A stretch of 11,380 bases of DNA, from NCBI GenBank assembly GCA_030629485.1, contig DAOVOW010000028.1, positions 1 through 11,380 of the forward strand. The letters are read 5' to 3'. Below, piece after piece: positions 1-6,473 of this stretch. A model generated the notes under the pieces. It ran no database searches and had not been told where the DNA came from. It saw nothing but the letters and a program-made list of their open reading frames with translations. The position numbers were made by a program, and so were the translations under genes. Origin of the DNA: a bacterium (GTDB lineage Bacteria; Zixibacteria; MSB-5A5; GN15; FEB-12). The stretch's first letter is position 1; each line of letters starts with the position of its first letter.

Positions 1-1022
1 ACGCCACTCAAAGCAACTTTGATGTTCGGGTTGAGGTCATAATCCAGCTTGCAGCTATACGACCATCCTGAGAGAGAGTTGTTGGGCAGTCTGTCGGGGC
101 TACCCGGCAGCACATCGCTGGTAACAGCAGAGGGTCGGCGGTCGCGATGGTAGCGACGTTCAATCGAACCGAAAAAGAAAGCGTTCTGTATACCGGGGAG
201 AGGGCCGCCCAAAGTGGCCGAGTACCAGTTCTGGTCGTAAACCTGGTCGGTGACCACCTCGGCCGTTCCGGAAAGCTTGTCACCACCTGACTGTGTGATG
301 ACATTGACGATACCGGAGGTAACGTGACCGTACTCGACCGGGAATCCACCCGATATTACAGCAATCTCCTTGATGGCATTGTTGCTGATGTTGCCGGTCG
401 AGGTTCCGGTGAGCGGGTCCTGTTGAGAATGGCCGTCCACATAGAAGGCAACCTCAGAAGGGCGCCCCCCGCGGATGAACAACTCCGGAGTGTTGGTGTA
501 CTCCCTGCTCGATCGATTTCCGCCACGGAAGCTCTGGATGGCGGCAACCACGCCCGATTGTATGCCAACCACATCTTCAAACCCGCGGGTGGGCATGGCC
601 AGAAGTTCATCGTCTCTGACAATCTGTATAGACGCGGTCTTGTCCTTGATGACCATCGGACGTTCGGCCGTGACCTTGATGATCTTGCCGATGTCGGCTG
701 CTTTGGAGCTCACGGCCATGTCGTGATAACTGGCCAGATCAGCGGAGACCTCCACATTGCTGATCTCCACCGTGGCATAACCAACAGCCGTGATCACCAA
801 AGTGTACGTTCCTACCGGAACATTGTGGACAGTATAGATACCATCCTGGTCAGCCACTGCTCCCATGTCGGTGTCTTTTACCGATACTGTTGCACCCACC
901 ACCGGCTGATCGGTATCGGCGTCCGTGATCTCGCCGGTTATTTTGCCGACCACGGACCCGAACACGGTGCCTCCCGACAGGCATAGCAACAGTACGATAA
1001 TCGGGATAAGTTTCAGGTTCAT
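1..1022 (-). CDS. TonB-dependent outer-membrane receptor with carboxypeptidase-regulatory-like domain (C-terminus outside window)
   Basis: This is the first 340 codons of a minus-strand gene that is open to the left edge. Residues 1-22 form a Sec signal peptide (short K4 n-region, hydrophobic IPIIVLLLCL, cleavage probably after VFG). Residues ~26-105 are a carboxypeptidase-regulatory-like beta-sandwich (TDQPVVGATVSV, DQDGIYTVHNVPVGTYTL, VGYATVE). Residues ~118-250 look like a TonB plug domain, with DELLAMPTRGFEDVVGIQSG, LFIRGGRPSEVAFYVDG and GFPVEYGHVTSGIVNVIT. The beta-barrel begins after ~255 and is cut off. Such receptors import large ligands across the outer membrane using TonB energy; the ligand cannot be told here. 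The start is supported by AGGAGT (plus-strand 1029-1034) seven bases before the ATG. I see no frameshift in the visible part. The family call is firm; substrate and exact subfamily are unknown. Confidence 0.9.
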   Translation of the reverse strand, partial: MNLKLIPIIVLLLCLSGGTVFGSVVGKITGEITDADTDQPVVGATVSVKDTDMGAVADQDGIYTVHNVPVGTYTLVITAVGYATVEISNVEVSADLASYHDMAVSSKAADIGKIIKVTAERPMVIKDKTASIQIVRDDELLAMPTRGFEDVVGIQSGVVAAIQSFRGGNRSSREYTNTPELFIRGGRPSEVAFYVDGHSQQDPLTGTSTGNISNNAIKEIAVISGGFPVEYGHVTSGIVNVITQSGGDKLSGTAEVVTDQVYDQNWYSATLGGPLPGIQNAFFFGSIERRYHRDRRPSAVTSDVLPGSPDRLPNNSLSGWSYSCKLDYDLNPNIKVALSG

Positions 1023-1197
1023 ATCTTTACTCCTAAAAGATGTTGTAATTGTCTGTTTACCGTGCGTTCCTTCGACGGTTCGTTAGCTACATCCTTATGC
1101 TTCAATCCTCCTTTTCCCTATGTAGTATTTGTCCTTGCAGGTCTCTATACTCCTTACTTATTCGTCTACATGCTATTTAGTGCAAAAAGGCATGAAT

Positions 1198-1224
1198 TTG
1201 TCAATCAAAAAATTATGCTAAAAT
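1198..1224 (+). promoter_or_regulatory. Candidate plus-strand promoter toward larE
   Basis: TTGTCA at 1198-1203 is followed by TGCTAAAAT at 1216-1224, an extended -10 (TGn plus TAAAAT, five of six to TATAAT). The 15-base spacer is short, but an extended -10 tolerates a poor -35. It would give a leader of about 450 bases before larE. No other good promoter is visible nearer the operon. Confidence 0.35.
1199..1204 (-). promoter_or_regulatory. Possible -35 box of the TonB receptor gene
   Basis: The minus strand reads a perfect TTGACA here, about 180 bases upstream of the receptor ATG. The matching -10 is weak (TAAATA with about 19 bases of spacing), so this is only a candidate. It overlaps the -35 of a plus-strand promoter candidate. 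Confidence 0.3.
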
Positions 1225-1560
1225 CGCTCATTTATCTGGGGATATACCGGATAATCCACACCCGAAATGACTGCGCATTTCTCCAACCGTGCTTTTCTTG
1301 CCGTCAAGCTCAGGTCTGCGGCGTTTCGCTCGCCACCGACAAAGTCAGATTTGCGACCGACACACTGCTTTTGTGAGTTTCATCAATGGCTTTGTCCTGC
1401 CGAGCTTCCGGATCGTATTAGAAAAATCGAAGTCGGCATTCTTCGATCAACTGCTATTCCATGCCGCCCCCTGCAGCTTGTCACGCCGTCGAAACCGGTG
1501 GTCACAAAAAAGAGAACCTGATGGGTTTCAACACGTTACGATATGGGTAAGGCGTGAGTT
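1225..1560. other. Region without a recognisable gene upstream of larE
   Basis: All frames either carry stops or give compositionally implausible peptides rich in R, S, C and F. I see no tRNA or rRNA signature, no clear terminator and no riboswitch I can name. If transcribed from the candidate promoter at 1198-1224, it would be the long leader of the lar operon. Confidence 0.4.
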
Positions 1561-1684
1561 GGTGGCAGATGGACTGCTTTGCGGCGGCATCTCCAAGGGC
1601 GAAGTGAGTTCCGGCCTTGCCCACCGGCGATTCAACGAGTATCTTGACAGTGTGAACAACAAACCCGAGGACTGGATGTCATGA
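1289..1684 (+). CDS. Doubtful short ORF overlapping the larE start
   Basis: This frame is open for 131 codons and ends in TGA sharing ATGA with the larE start codon, the same junction type as larB/larC. Only the last ~45 residues (from about VADGLLCGGISKG to NNKPEDWMS) look protein-like. The first part is rich in R, S, C and F and resembles translated non-coding DNA. There is no convincing ribosome-binding site for the first ATG; an internal GTG near 1561 is possible. I do not recognise a family. It could be the 3' remnant of a degraded gene, a short coupling peptide, or chance. The coordinates give the maximal ORF, not a supported start. Confidence 0.2.
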   Translation: MLFLPSSSGLRRFARHRQSQICDRHTAFVSFINGFVLPSFRIVLEKSKSAFFDQLLFHAAPCSLSRRRNRWSQKREPDGFQHVTIWVRRELVADGLLCGGISKGEVSSGLAHRRFNEYLDSVNNKPEDWMS

Positions 1685-2529
1685 CCGAACCCCAGGCCAA
1701 GCAGGCGAGCGAACAGGGAAATCCCGAATTGAACGCGAAGCTCCAGCAGTTACGAAACTCACTATCGGCAATGGAAAGCGTTCTGGTCGCCTTCTCAGGC
1801 GGGGTTGACAGCACTTTTTTACTAAAGGTGGCTTCCACTGTGTTGGAAGATCGGGTTATGGCGGTTACCGCCGAGTCCGACACGCTGCCCAAAGCCGAAC
1901 TGGATTTGGCCACGGCCACGGCTGCCGCTTTTGGGGTGCGTCACCTGGTAGTGCACACCGACGAAATGTGCGATCCCGATTTTGTGGCCAACCTGCCGGA
2001 CCGATGTTATCACTGTAAAAAGACGCTCTTTGGACGCTTGACGGAGTTGGCTAAAGAATTCGGTTTCGAGAAGGTGGTGGAAGGATCGAATCTCAGTGAC
2101 CTCGATGATTATCGGCCCGGGTTCAAGGCAATTGAGCAGTTTTCGGTTCTTAGCCCGTTAAAGGATGCGAGACTGACCAAAGAGGACATCAGAGTTTTGT
2201 CCAAAGAAATGAACCTGCCCACCTGGGACAAACCTGCCGCACCCTGCCTGTCCTCGCGCATTCCGTACGGCAGCATTATCACCAAAGAGAAACTCATGCG
2301 AATCGAGCGGTCCGAAAGTTACTTGCGCAGCTTGGGACTGACGGTCCTTCGCGTGCGAGATCACGACGACGTCGCACGGATCGAAGTCCCCCCGGAGCAA
2401 ATCGCCTGGTTGCTCGACGAGTCCCGGCGGGCAGTGATTACCGAGAAACTGAAGTCGTACGGTTATCAATACGTAACCGTCGACCTTCTCGGCTTCCGAA
2501 GTGGCAGTATGAACGAGGCACTTAGGTAA
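1681..2529 (+). CDS. larE: LarE, ATP-dependent sulfur transferase for the nickel-pincer cofactor
   Basis: LarE activates the carboxylates of pyridinium-3,5-biscarboxylic acid mononucleotide (P2CMN) by adenylation and replaces oxygen with sulfur, giving the dithio form (P2TMN) in the cytoplasm. The 282-residue product has the PP-loop SGGVDS at 39-44, an EGSNLSDLDDYRPG segment at 134-147, and PCLSSRIPYG at 188-197. Cys189 matches the position of the sacrificial cysteine of the Lactobacillus enzyme. A CYHC pair (Cys109, Cys112) is also present. Family knowledge says three-cysteine LarE proteins bind a [4Fe-4S] cluster that relays sulfide rather than sacrificing a cysteine, so this protein is probably of that type. 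GAGG at 1667-1670 lies ten bases before the ATG. It is first in larE-larB-larC, eight bases before larB. PP-loop relatives such as NadE and GuaA lack the cysteine pattern. Confidence 0.93.
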   Translation: MTEPQAKQASEQGNPELNAKLQQLRNSLSAMESVLVAFSGGVDSTFLLKVASTVLEDRVMAVTAESDTLPKAELDLATATAAAFGVRHLVVHTDEMCDPDFVANLPDRCYHCKKTLFGRLTELAKEFGFEKVVEGSNLSDLDDYRPGFKAIEQFSVLSPLKDARLTKEDIRVLSKEMNLPTWDKPAAPCLSSRIPYGSIITKEKLMRIERSESYLRSLGLTVLRVRDHDDVARIEVPPEQIAWLLDESRRAVITEKLKSYGYQYVTVDLLGFRSGSMNEALR

Positions 2530-2537
2530 AGGTAATA

Positions 2538-3296
2538 ATGGACAAGAATAGTCTCCGCTGGCTTCTGGAGAGTCTCAGCGAGGGCAAGGTCGATGTTGAC
2601 CAGGCGCTGGAGCGACTCAAGGGTCTGCCGTACGACGATATCGGATTTGCCAAGCTCGATACCCACCGCGATCTGAGGCGCGGTTTTCCTGAGGTGGTTT
2701 TCTGTATGGGCAAGACGGCGGCGCAGGTGTCAGAGATCATGACTGCGCTGGGTCGGGGGGAACGTCTGGTCATGGCCACCAAAGCCACCGCCGACCTTTA
2801 CGCTGCCGTCAAAGAACGCTGTCCTGAGGCTGTCTACCATGAGGCCGCTCAGATTATCCTGAGCGGACCGATGCCTGAGCCCCGCACTGAGAAGAACATC
2901 GCTGTGGTCAGCGCCGGTACGTCTGATATGCCGATTGCCGAAGAAGCCGCGGTCACGGCCGAATCGATGGGCAACCCGGTCGAACGTCTGTACGATATCG
3001 GGGTCGCCGGGATTCATCGCCTGCTCCACAACAAAGAGAAGCTGTTTGCGGCCAATGTCATCATCGTTGTCGCCGGGATGGAAGGAGCCCTGGCCTCGGT
3101 CGTGGGAGGGATGGTCAGCAGCCCGGTGATCGCGGTGCCCACCTCGATTGGTTACGGCGCCAGTTTCAATGGACTCGCGCCGCTGTTGTCTATGCTCAAC
3201 TGCTGCGCGCCGGGTGTCGTGGTAGTAAATATCGATAACGGTTTCGGCGCCGGTTATTCAGCGGCCGTAATCAATCAAATGGATACCGAACGATGA
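2538..3296 (+). CDS. larB: LarB, P2CMN synthase (NaAD carboxylase/hydrolase)
   Basis: LarB carboxylates C5 of the nicotinate ring of nicotinic acid adenine dinucleotide with CO2 and releases AMP, giving P2CMN, the first committed step of NPN synthesis. The 252-residue product has a helical N-terminus and a PurE-like (AIR carboxylase) domain from ~119, with IAVVSAGTSDMPIAEEA at 121-137, YDIGVAGIHRL at 152-162, IIVVAGMEGALASVVGG at 175-191, PVIAVPTSIGYGASFNG at 196-212, and LNCCAPGVVVVNIDNGFGAGY at 220-240. The second cysteine of CC (Cys223) fits the family's catalytic cysteine, which adds to the pyridinium ring. Length is normal. An AAAGGT ribosome-binding site sits close before the ATG, and the stop overlaps the larC start by ATGA, so larB and larC are probably translationally coupled. 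Confidence 0.94.
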   Translation: MDKNSLRWLLESLSEGKVDVDQALERLKGLPYDDIGFAKLDTHRDLRRGFPEVVFCMGKTAAQVSEIMTALGRGERLVMATKATADLYAAVKERCPEAVYHEAAQIILSGPMPEPRTEKNIAVVSAGTSDMPIAEEAAVTAESMGNPVERLYDIGVAGIHRLLHNKEKLFAANVIIVVAGMEGALASVVGGMVSSPVIAVPTSIGYGASFNGLAPLLSMLNCCAPGVVVVNIDNGFGAGYSAAVINQMDTER

Positions 3297-4483
3297 AGCT
3301 GGCTTATTTCGATTGTTTCGCCGGTGTCTCAGGTAACATGATTCTGGGCGCGCTGGTCGATGCCGGAGTCGCCCTCGGCGATCTCAAGATCGAACTGGCC
3401 AAGCTGAAACTCGACGGCTTCGATCTCACGGCCAAGAAAGTGGTGAAGAACGGTATCACCGGTACTCACGTTGAGGTGATCACCGAGGAATCACATGTTC
3501 ATCGCCACCTGAAGGAGATCGAGGAGATAATCAACCAGTCGGATTTGGCGGCTGACCTCAAGGACAAAAGCAAACGAGTATTCCAAATGCTGGCGAAGGC
3601 CGAGGCAAGAGTCCATAACACTACGCCTGACAATATCCACTTCCATGAAGTCGGCGCTCTGGATGCTATCGTTGACATTGTTGGTTCCGTGATCGGCCTG
3701 AGTCTACTCGGTATCGATATGGTGGTGGCGTCGCGAATCCATGTCGGTACCGGATTTGTCGAGTGTCAACATGGAAAAATCCCTGTGCCGGCCCCGGCGA
3801 CTATCGAGATACTGAAAGGAGCGCCGCTGTTCTCAACAGGGATTGAAGCCGAACTAACAACACCCACCGGCGCAGCCATTCTCAAGACTTTGGCCAAAGG
3901 ATTCGGCCCGATGCCGGCGATGACTGTCGACTGCACCGGCTACGGCGCCGGGAGTCGCGATCTGGAAATACCGAACCTGTTGCGCCTGGTGGTCGGCACG
4001 GCGATCGGTTCAGCTTACCTAACAGATCAGGTTATACTTATCGAAACCAACGTTGACGACATGAACCCCGAGATTCTGGGTTATGTCACCGAACGCGTCA
4101 TGGAACATGGCGCCCTCGACGTCTGGCTGACACCGATCAACATGAAGAAGAATCGTGTCGGCGCCAAACTATCGGTTTTGGCATCCGTTGCCGACGCTGA
4201 ATCTCTGGTCGATATCATCTTTGCCGAGACAACCACCTTGGGGGTTCGTGTGCAGCGCATCGAACGCCGCAAGCTGGTGCGTGAGGTGCGGCTCGTTCAC
4301 ACTCGTTACGGGGATATCAAGACAAAAGTATCACTGACGAACGGCAAGGTTCGCCACGCAACTCCCGAATACGAAGACTGCAAGGCGGTGGCCCGACGCG
4401 AAGGTGTTCCCCTGATGGAAGTGTATGAGGAAGTCCGTCGCACGGCGTCAGAGCAAATCTTGTCAGGAGGCCTGTCCTCCTGA
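3293..4483 (+). CDS. larC: LarC, CTP-dependent nickel insertase for the nickel-pincer cofactor
   Basis: LarC inserts Ni(II) into P2TMN, forming carbon-nickel and sulfur-nickel bonds in a CTP-hydrolysing reaction. The 396-residue product carries the family landmarks in order: YFDCFAGVSGNMILGAL at 5-21, the metal-rich HVHRHLKEI at 68-76, IHFHEVGALDAIVDIVG at 115-131, HGKIPVPAPAT at 160-170, ELTTPTGAAILKTL at 187-200, ETNVDDMNPEILGY at 251-264, LDVWLTPINMKKNR at 275-288, and TTLGVRVQRIERRKL at 314-328. It is one uninterrupted reading frame, whereas the Lactobacillus plantarum gene is split into larC1/larC2 and needs a programmed frameshift. It starts inside the larB stop (ATGA). The last codons lie within a perfect hairpin terminator. 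Confidence 0.94.
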   Translation: MKLAYFDCFAGVSGNMILGALVDAGVALGDLKIELAKLKLDGFDLTAKKVVKNGITGTHVEVITEESHVHRHLKEIEEIINQSDLAADLKDKSKRVFQMLAKAEARVHNTTPDNIHFHEVGALDAIVDIVGSVIGLSLLGIDMVVASRIHVGTGFVECQHGKIPVPAPATIEILKGAPLFSTGIEAELTTPTGAAILKTLAKGFGPMPAMTVDCTGYGAGSRDLEIPNLLRLVVGTAIGSAYLTDQVILIETNVDDMNPEILGYVTERVMEHGALDVWLTPINMKKNRVGAKLSVLASVADAESLVDIIFAETTTLGVRVQRIERRKLVREVRLVHTRYGDIKTKVSLTNGKVRHATPEYEDCKAVARREGVPLMEVYEEVRRTASEQILSGGLSS

Positions 4484-4492
4484 CATTTTCTT
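4461..4492 (+). terminator. Rho-independent terminator overlapping the larC stop codon
   Basis: TGTCAGGAGG (4461-4470) and CCTCCTGACA (4476-4485) pair perfectly over ten bases around the loop CCTGT, followed by TTTTCTT (4486-4492). The larC stop TGA (4481-4483) lies inside the right arm, so the hairpin doubles as coding sequence for the last residues of LarC. It should end or attenuate lar operon transcription before the downstream AT-rich genes. Confidence 0.8.
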
Positions 4493-4574
4493 ATCCCCAA
4501 GAACCAGTCGGGCAAGCCTGGAAACCACCGCAAGCGGATGAGCCACCCGGCCATTATCTATTCAAGAGGAGAAT

Positions 4575-4976
4575 ATGAAAAAAATTAGACTGTGTATAGC
4601 ATCAAATGACGGCAATAATATTGCTAAAACCCATATGGGCGATACGGAGTATTTCTATATTTATGATATTTTCGCAAATTCAAAACATGTGTTTGTAGAA
4701 AAAAGGACTAATACTGCAAAAAATATGGGACATGCAAAAGTCGGAAAAATGAAAGGAGTTATTAAGATAATCGAAGACTCAGATGTTCTCATAGCCCGAC
4801 AGAAAAGTCCAAATTTCATAAGAATCGCAAAAAAAACAAAATATCAACCTGTAGTAGTAAAAACTGAGAAGATATCAGACGTACTAATGACATTGTGTAA
4901 GTCATTCGATGAAATATATGAACATACTACAAGAAGGAAAAACGGTGAAGTGTTTGATACTATACTTGAATTATAG
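4575..4976 (+). CDS. NifX/NifB-C-type dinitrogenase iron-molybdenum cofactor-binding domain protein
   Basis: The 133-residue product fits the FeMo-cofactor-binding fold shared by NifX, NafY and the NifB C-terminus. It shows the N-terminal strand and loop IRLCIASNDGNNIAKTHMGDTEYFYIYD (parts at 4-31), the VEKRTNT turn at 41-47, His53 in MGHAKVGKM, and the GVIKIIEDSDVLIARQ helix-strand at 61-76. Stand-alone members occur in many non-nitrogen-fixing bacteria, so nitrogenase is not implied; the ligand may be another metal cluster. AGAGGAG at 4565-4571 precedes the ATG by three bases. It follows the larC terminator by about 80 bases and opens the AT-rich block: line 4801-4860 has 16 G+C of 60, against 35 of 60 at 3961-4020 in larC. 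I see no clear promoter of its own. Confidence 0.75.
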   Translation: MKKIRLCIASNDGNNIAKTHMGDTEYFYIYDIFANSKHVFVEKRTNTAKNMGHAKVGKMKGVIKIIEDSDVLIARQKSPNFIRIAKKTKYQPVVVKTEKISDVLMTLCKSFDEIYEHTTRRKNGEVFDTILEL

Positions 4977-4989
4977 CAATCCATAGAAT

Positions 4990-5050
4990 GCATAACAAAT
5001 CGTTGTACCTGGCCACTTTTTCGCTGCGCTACAAAGCGGCAAGTGACCGG
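4990..5050. repeat. Partial attC-like imperfect hairpin
   Basis: Thirteen bases after the preceding stop codon the sequence reads GCATAAC (4990-4996), an R''-type core (RYYYAAC), then AAATCGTTG. An imperfect hairpin follows: CTGGCCACTT (5009-5018) against AAGTGACCGG (5041-5050), with eight Watson-Crick pairs, one G-T and one mismatch, and an inner CGCT/AGCG pair (5022-5025 and 5035-5038). The position just after a gene and the left-half layout resemble an integron attC site. The expected right-hand GTTRRRY core and its complementary arm are not found downstream, so it is at best a remnant. Confidence 0.3.
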
Positions 5051-5079
5051 TTTCCAGATTTTCTTTAAATAACTATAAT
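5051..5079 (+). promoter_or_regulatory. Candidate promoter for the ThrRS editing-domain gene
   Basis: TTTCCA (5051-5056, four of six to TTGACA) is followed after 17 bases by a perfect TATAAT (5074-5079). It would give a leader of roughly 175 bases. The leader contains TCAATGG (5116-5122) and CCATTGA (5145-5151), which could pair. The surrounding DNA is AT-rich, which raises the chance of a false match. Confidence 0.4.
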
Positions 5080-5261
5080 TGTATATTCTATGATGTAGCT
5101 TGACAATAGAATGAATCAATGGACAGTTACCGTAGCAATTCAACCCATTGAACATAAGAGTGCACGATAGTTTCAGTTGTAGGAGAAGCTGCCGGATTTT
5201 CAGATAGAACTCTATAAATGGAAAGAGTGTTTTGGCAAGCACGTTAATAGAAGGAGCCATA

Positions 5262-5672
5262 ATGAAACTATTAATGATCTATGCAACCGAGTTCCATTAT
5301 AAGACAAGCCTGAAAAGTCTTGAGTCTGTACCTGAAGCAACGGGAGAAAATACAATTGAAAATGCTGTGGTGGGTTTTATTCATGTAGAAGAAAAAGATG
5401 AAGAGCATCTTGCTGATGTTGAGACCAAATTGATCAAAAACCTCAAATGGGCCGCGAGAAAAAACAATACAGAAAGAATAGTACTACACTCTTTCACTCA
5501 TTTATCTGAAAGCAAGGCTTCGTCTGAAATTACAAAGCAATTGCTTAATAATTCAGAGCAGCGATTAAAGAATGCAGACTACGAGGTCTATCAAACACCA
5601 TTCGGTTACTTTCTTGATCTGAATGTCAAGGCGCCAGGATATCCATTAGCCAGGTTATTCAAAGACATATAG
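5262..5672 (+). CDS. Free-standing archaeal-type threonyl-tRNA synthetase editing domain protein
   Basis: The 136-residue product resembles the N-terminal editing domain of archaeal ThrRS, a D-aminoacyl-tRNA deacylase-like fold that removes serine mischarged onto tRNA-Thr. Landmarks are the first strand MKLLMIYATEFHYK (1-14), VVGFIHVEEKD (36-46), the LHSFTHLSESKAS segment (75-87) with conserved His80, the TPFGYF turn (112-117), and GYPLARLFKDI at the C-terminus (126-136). No synthetase catalytic core follows. Compared with archaeal enzymes as I remember them, the lysine after FGYY is Leu118, the histidine of GHPL is Tyr127, and a downstream glutamate is Arg131, so editing activity is uncertain. 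The start at 5262 is chosen because AAGGAG (5251-5256) precedes it by five bases; an upstream in-frame TTG at 5232 has no such site. It may act on another substrate or be a trans-editing relic. Confidence 0.7.
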   Translation: MKLLMIYATEFHYKTSLKSLESVPEATGENTIENAVVGFIHVEEKDEEHLADVETKLIKNLKWAARKNNTERIVLHSFTHLSESKASSEITKQLLNNSEQRLKNADYEVYQTPFGYFLDLNVKAPGYPLARLFKDI

Positions 5673-5715
5673 TCGATGTTTCCATAAAGGAGCAGGTCTA
5701 ACACGATATTACTTC

Positions 5716-5907
5716 TTGAATATTGCCGAAGTCGGAGAGAAAACTGAAGACTGGAGGATGGTATTAAACGGAGTGGCTACAGGTTGGCGCACCACGGCAG
5801 AAGATAAACGAGCATACCTCAACAAAAACCCGACGGAAGAACAAATTCATGGCTCGTCCCAATCATGGAAGTTGATCAGGGTCATTGGCCATAAAGTGAG
5901 GTTGTGA
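5716..5907 (+). CDS. Unrecognised short ORF, start uncertain
   Basis: The frame gives 63 residues from a TTG, with tryptophans in EDWRMV, TGWRTT and SQSWKLI and a basic end VIGHKVRL. The composition looks protein-like and I do not recognise a family. The only good ribosome-binding site (AAAGGAG, 5686-5692) is 23 bases before the TTG and has no ATG, GTG or TTG at proper spacing in this frame. The first ATG in frame is 5758, directly abutting GGAGG with no spacer. Either the start is unusual or the 5' part was lost by a frameshift. The stop overlaps the next ATG by one base (TGATG), which suggests it is, or was, part of the same operon. Confidence 0.4.
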   Translation: MNIAEVGEKTEDWRMVLNGVATGWRTTAEDKRAYLNKNPTEEQIHGSSQSWKLIRVIGHKVRL

Positions 5908-6473
5908 TGGAAATTAATAAATGGAAGGCGGCTCTCGAGCGAGAAAGAAAAAGTAAAGATGTGTTTTTTGCAACGCATTGGCAATCGCCGGTACCATTAG
6001 AAGACAAATCGAGGTTTTTGGGGCTTGCATATTTCCCTCCAAACCATAATTACAGATTTGACCTTCAGCTTCATGAATATAAGGATAGAAAAGTGTTGCA
6101 AATTCAAGATACCACTGGCAACACGCGGGAGTTTTTGCGATGGGGTGAATTTAGGTTCAGGGTAGGTAATGAGAAGTGCACACTTCAAGCATATAAGAGT
6201 GCACCTGATGAGGATCGACTTTTTGTGCCGTTTAAGGACGCTACCAGCGGTAAGGAAACATATGGAGCGGGGCAGTATCTCGATCTCGATTATGTGACAG
6301 ATCGTACTCCAGGAGGAATGTGGATGTTGGACTTTAATAGAGCTTATAATCCATGGTGTGCATATAGCGCGAATTATTCCTGTCCATATGTACCACCTGA
6401 AAATTGGCTTAGGGTCCCTATACTTACTGGTGAGAGAAATTATCTTCTAAGAGGAATAGAGGTAAAAGAATAA
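5907..6473 (+). CDS. DUF1684 family protein
   Basis: The 188-residue product carries the conserved order of the DUF1684 family: an N-terminal basic helix (KWKAALERERKSKD), FLGLAYFPPNHNYRFDL at 37-53, TTGNTREFLRWGEFRF at 69-84, LFVPFKDATSGKETYGAGQYLDLD at 105-128, LDFNRAYNPWCAYS at 141-154 and SCPYVPPENWLRVPILTGE at 158-176. The biochemical function of the family is not established. It has no signal peptide, so it is probably cytoplasmic. GAGG (5898-5901) lies five bases before the ATG at 5907; an in-frame GTG one codon earlier is less well placed. It overlaps the preceding ORF and the next gene by one base each, so these genes are likely co-transcribed. The G+C content is low like its island neighbours. 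Confidence 0.85.
   Translation: MEINKWKAALERERKSKDVFFATHWQSPVPLEDKSRFLGLAYFPPNHNYRFDLQLHEYKDRKVLQIQDTTGNTREFLRWGEFRFRVGNEKCTLQAYKSAPDEDRLFVPFKDATSGKETYGAGQYLDLDYVTDRTPGGMWMLDFNRAYNPWCAYSANYSCPYVPPENWLRVPILTGERNYLLRGIEVKE

Noticed and set aside
324..986. 220-codon plus-strand ORF opposite the TonB receptor
   Set aside because: The minus strand codes for a clear TonB receptor with signal peptide and plug motifs. The plus frame is a mirror artefact of GC-biased codons.
1062..1376. 104-codon plus-strand ORF between the receptor and the lar operon
   Set aside because: There is no ribosome-binding site, it covers the receptor's probable leader and promoter, and its composition looks like translated non-coding DNA.
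4575..4976. Evidence for nitrogen fixation from the NifX-like protein
   Set aside because: The fold is widespread outside nitrogenase systems, and no nifH, nifD, nifK, nifE or nifB gene is visible here.
4844..5260. 138-codon minus-strand ORF overlapping the NifX-like gene end and the intergenic region
   Set aside because: It lies antisense to a recognisable gene, starts inside the next gene's ribosome-binding region, is rich in random hydrophobic and cysteine residues, and resembles no family. AT-rich DNA easily gives such frames.
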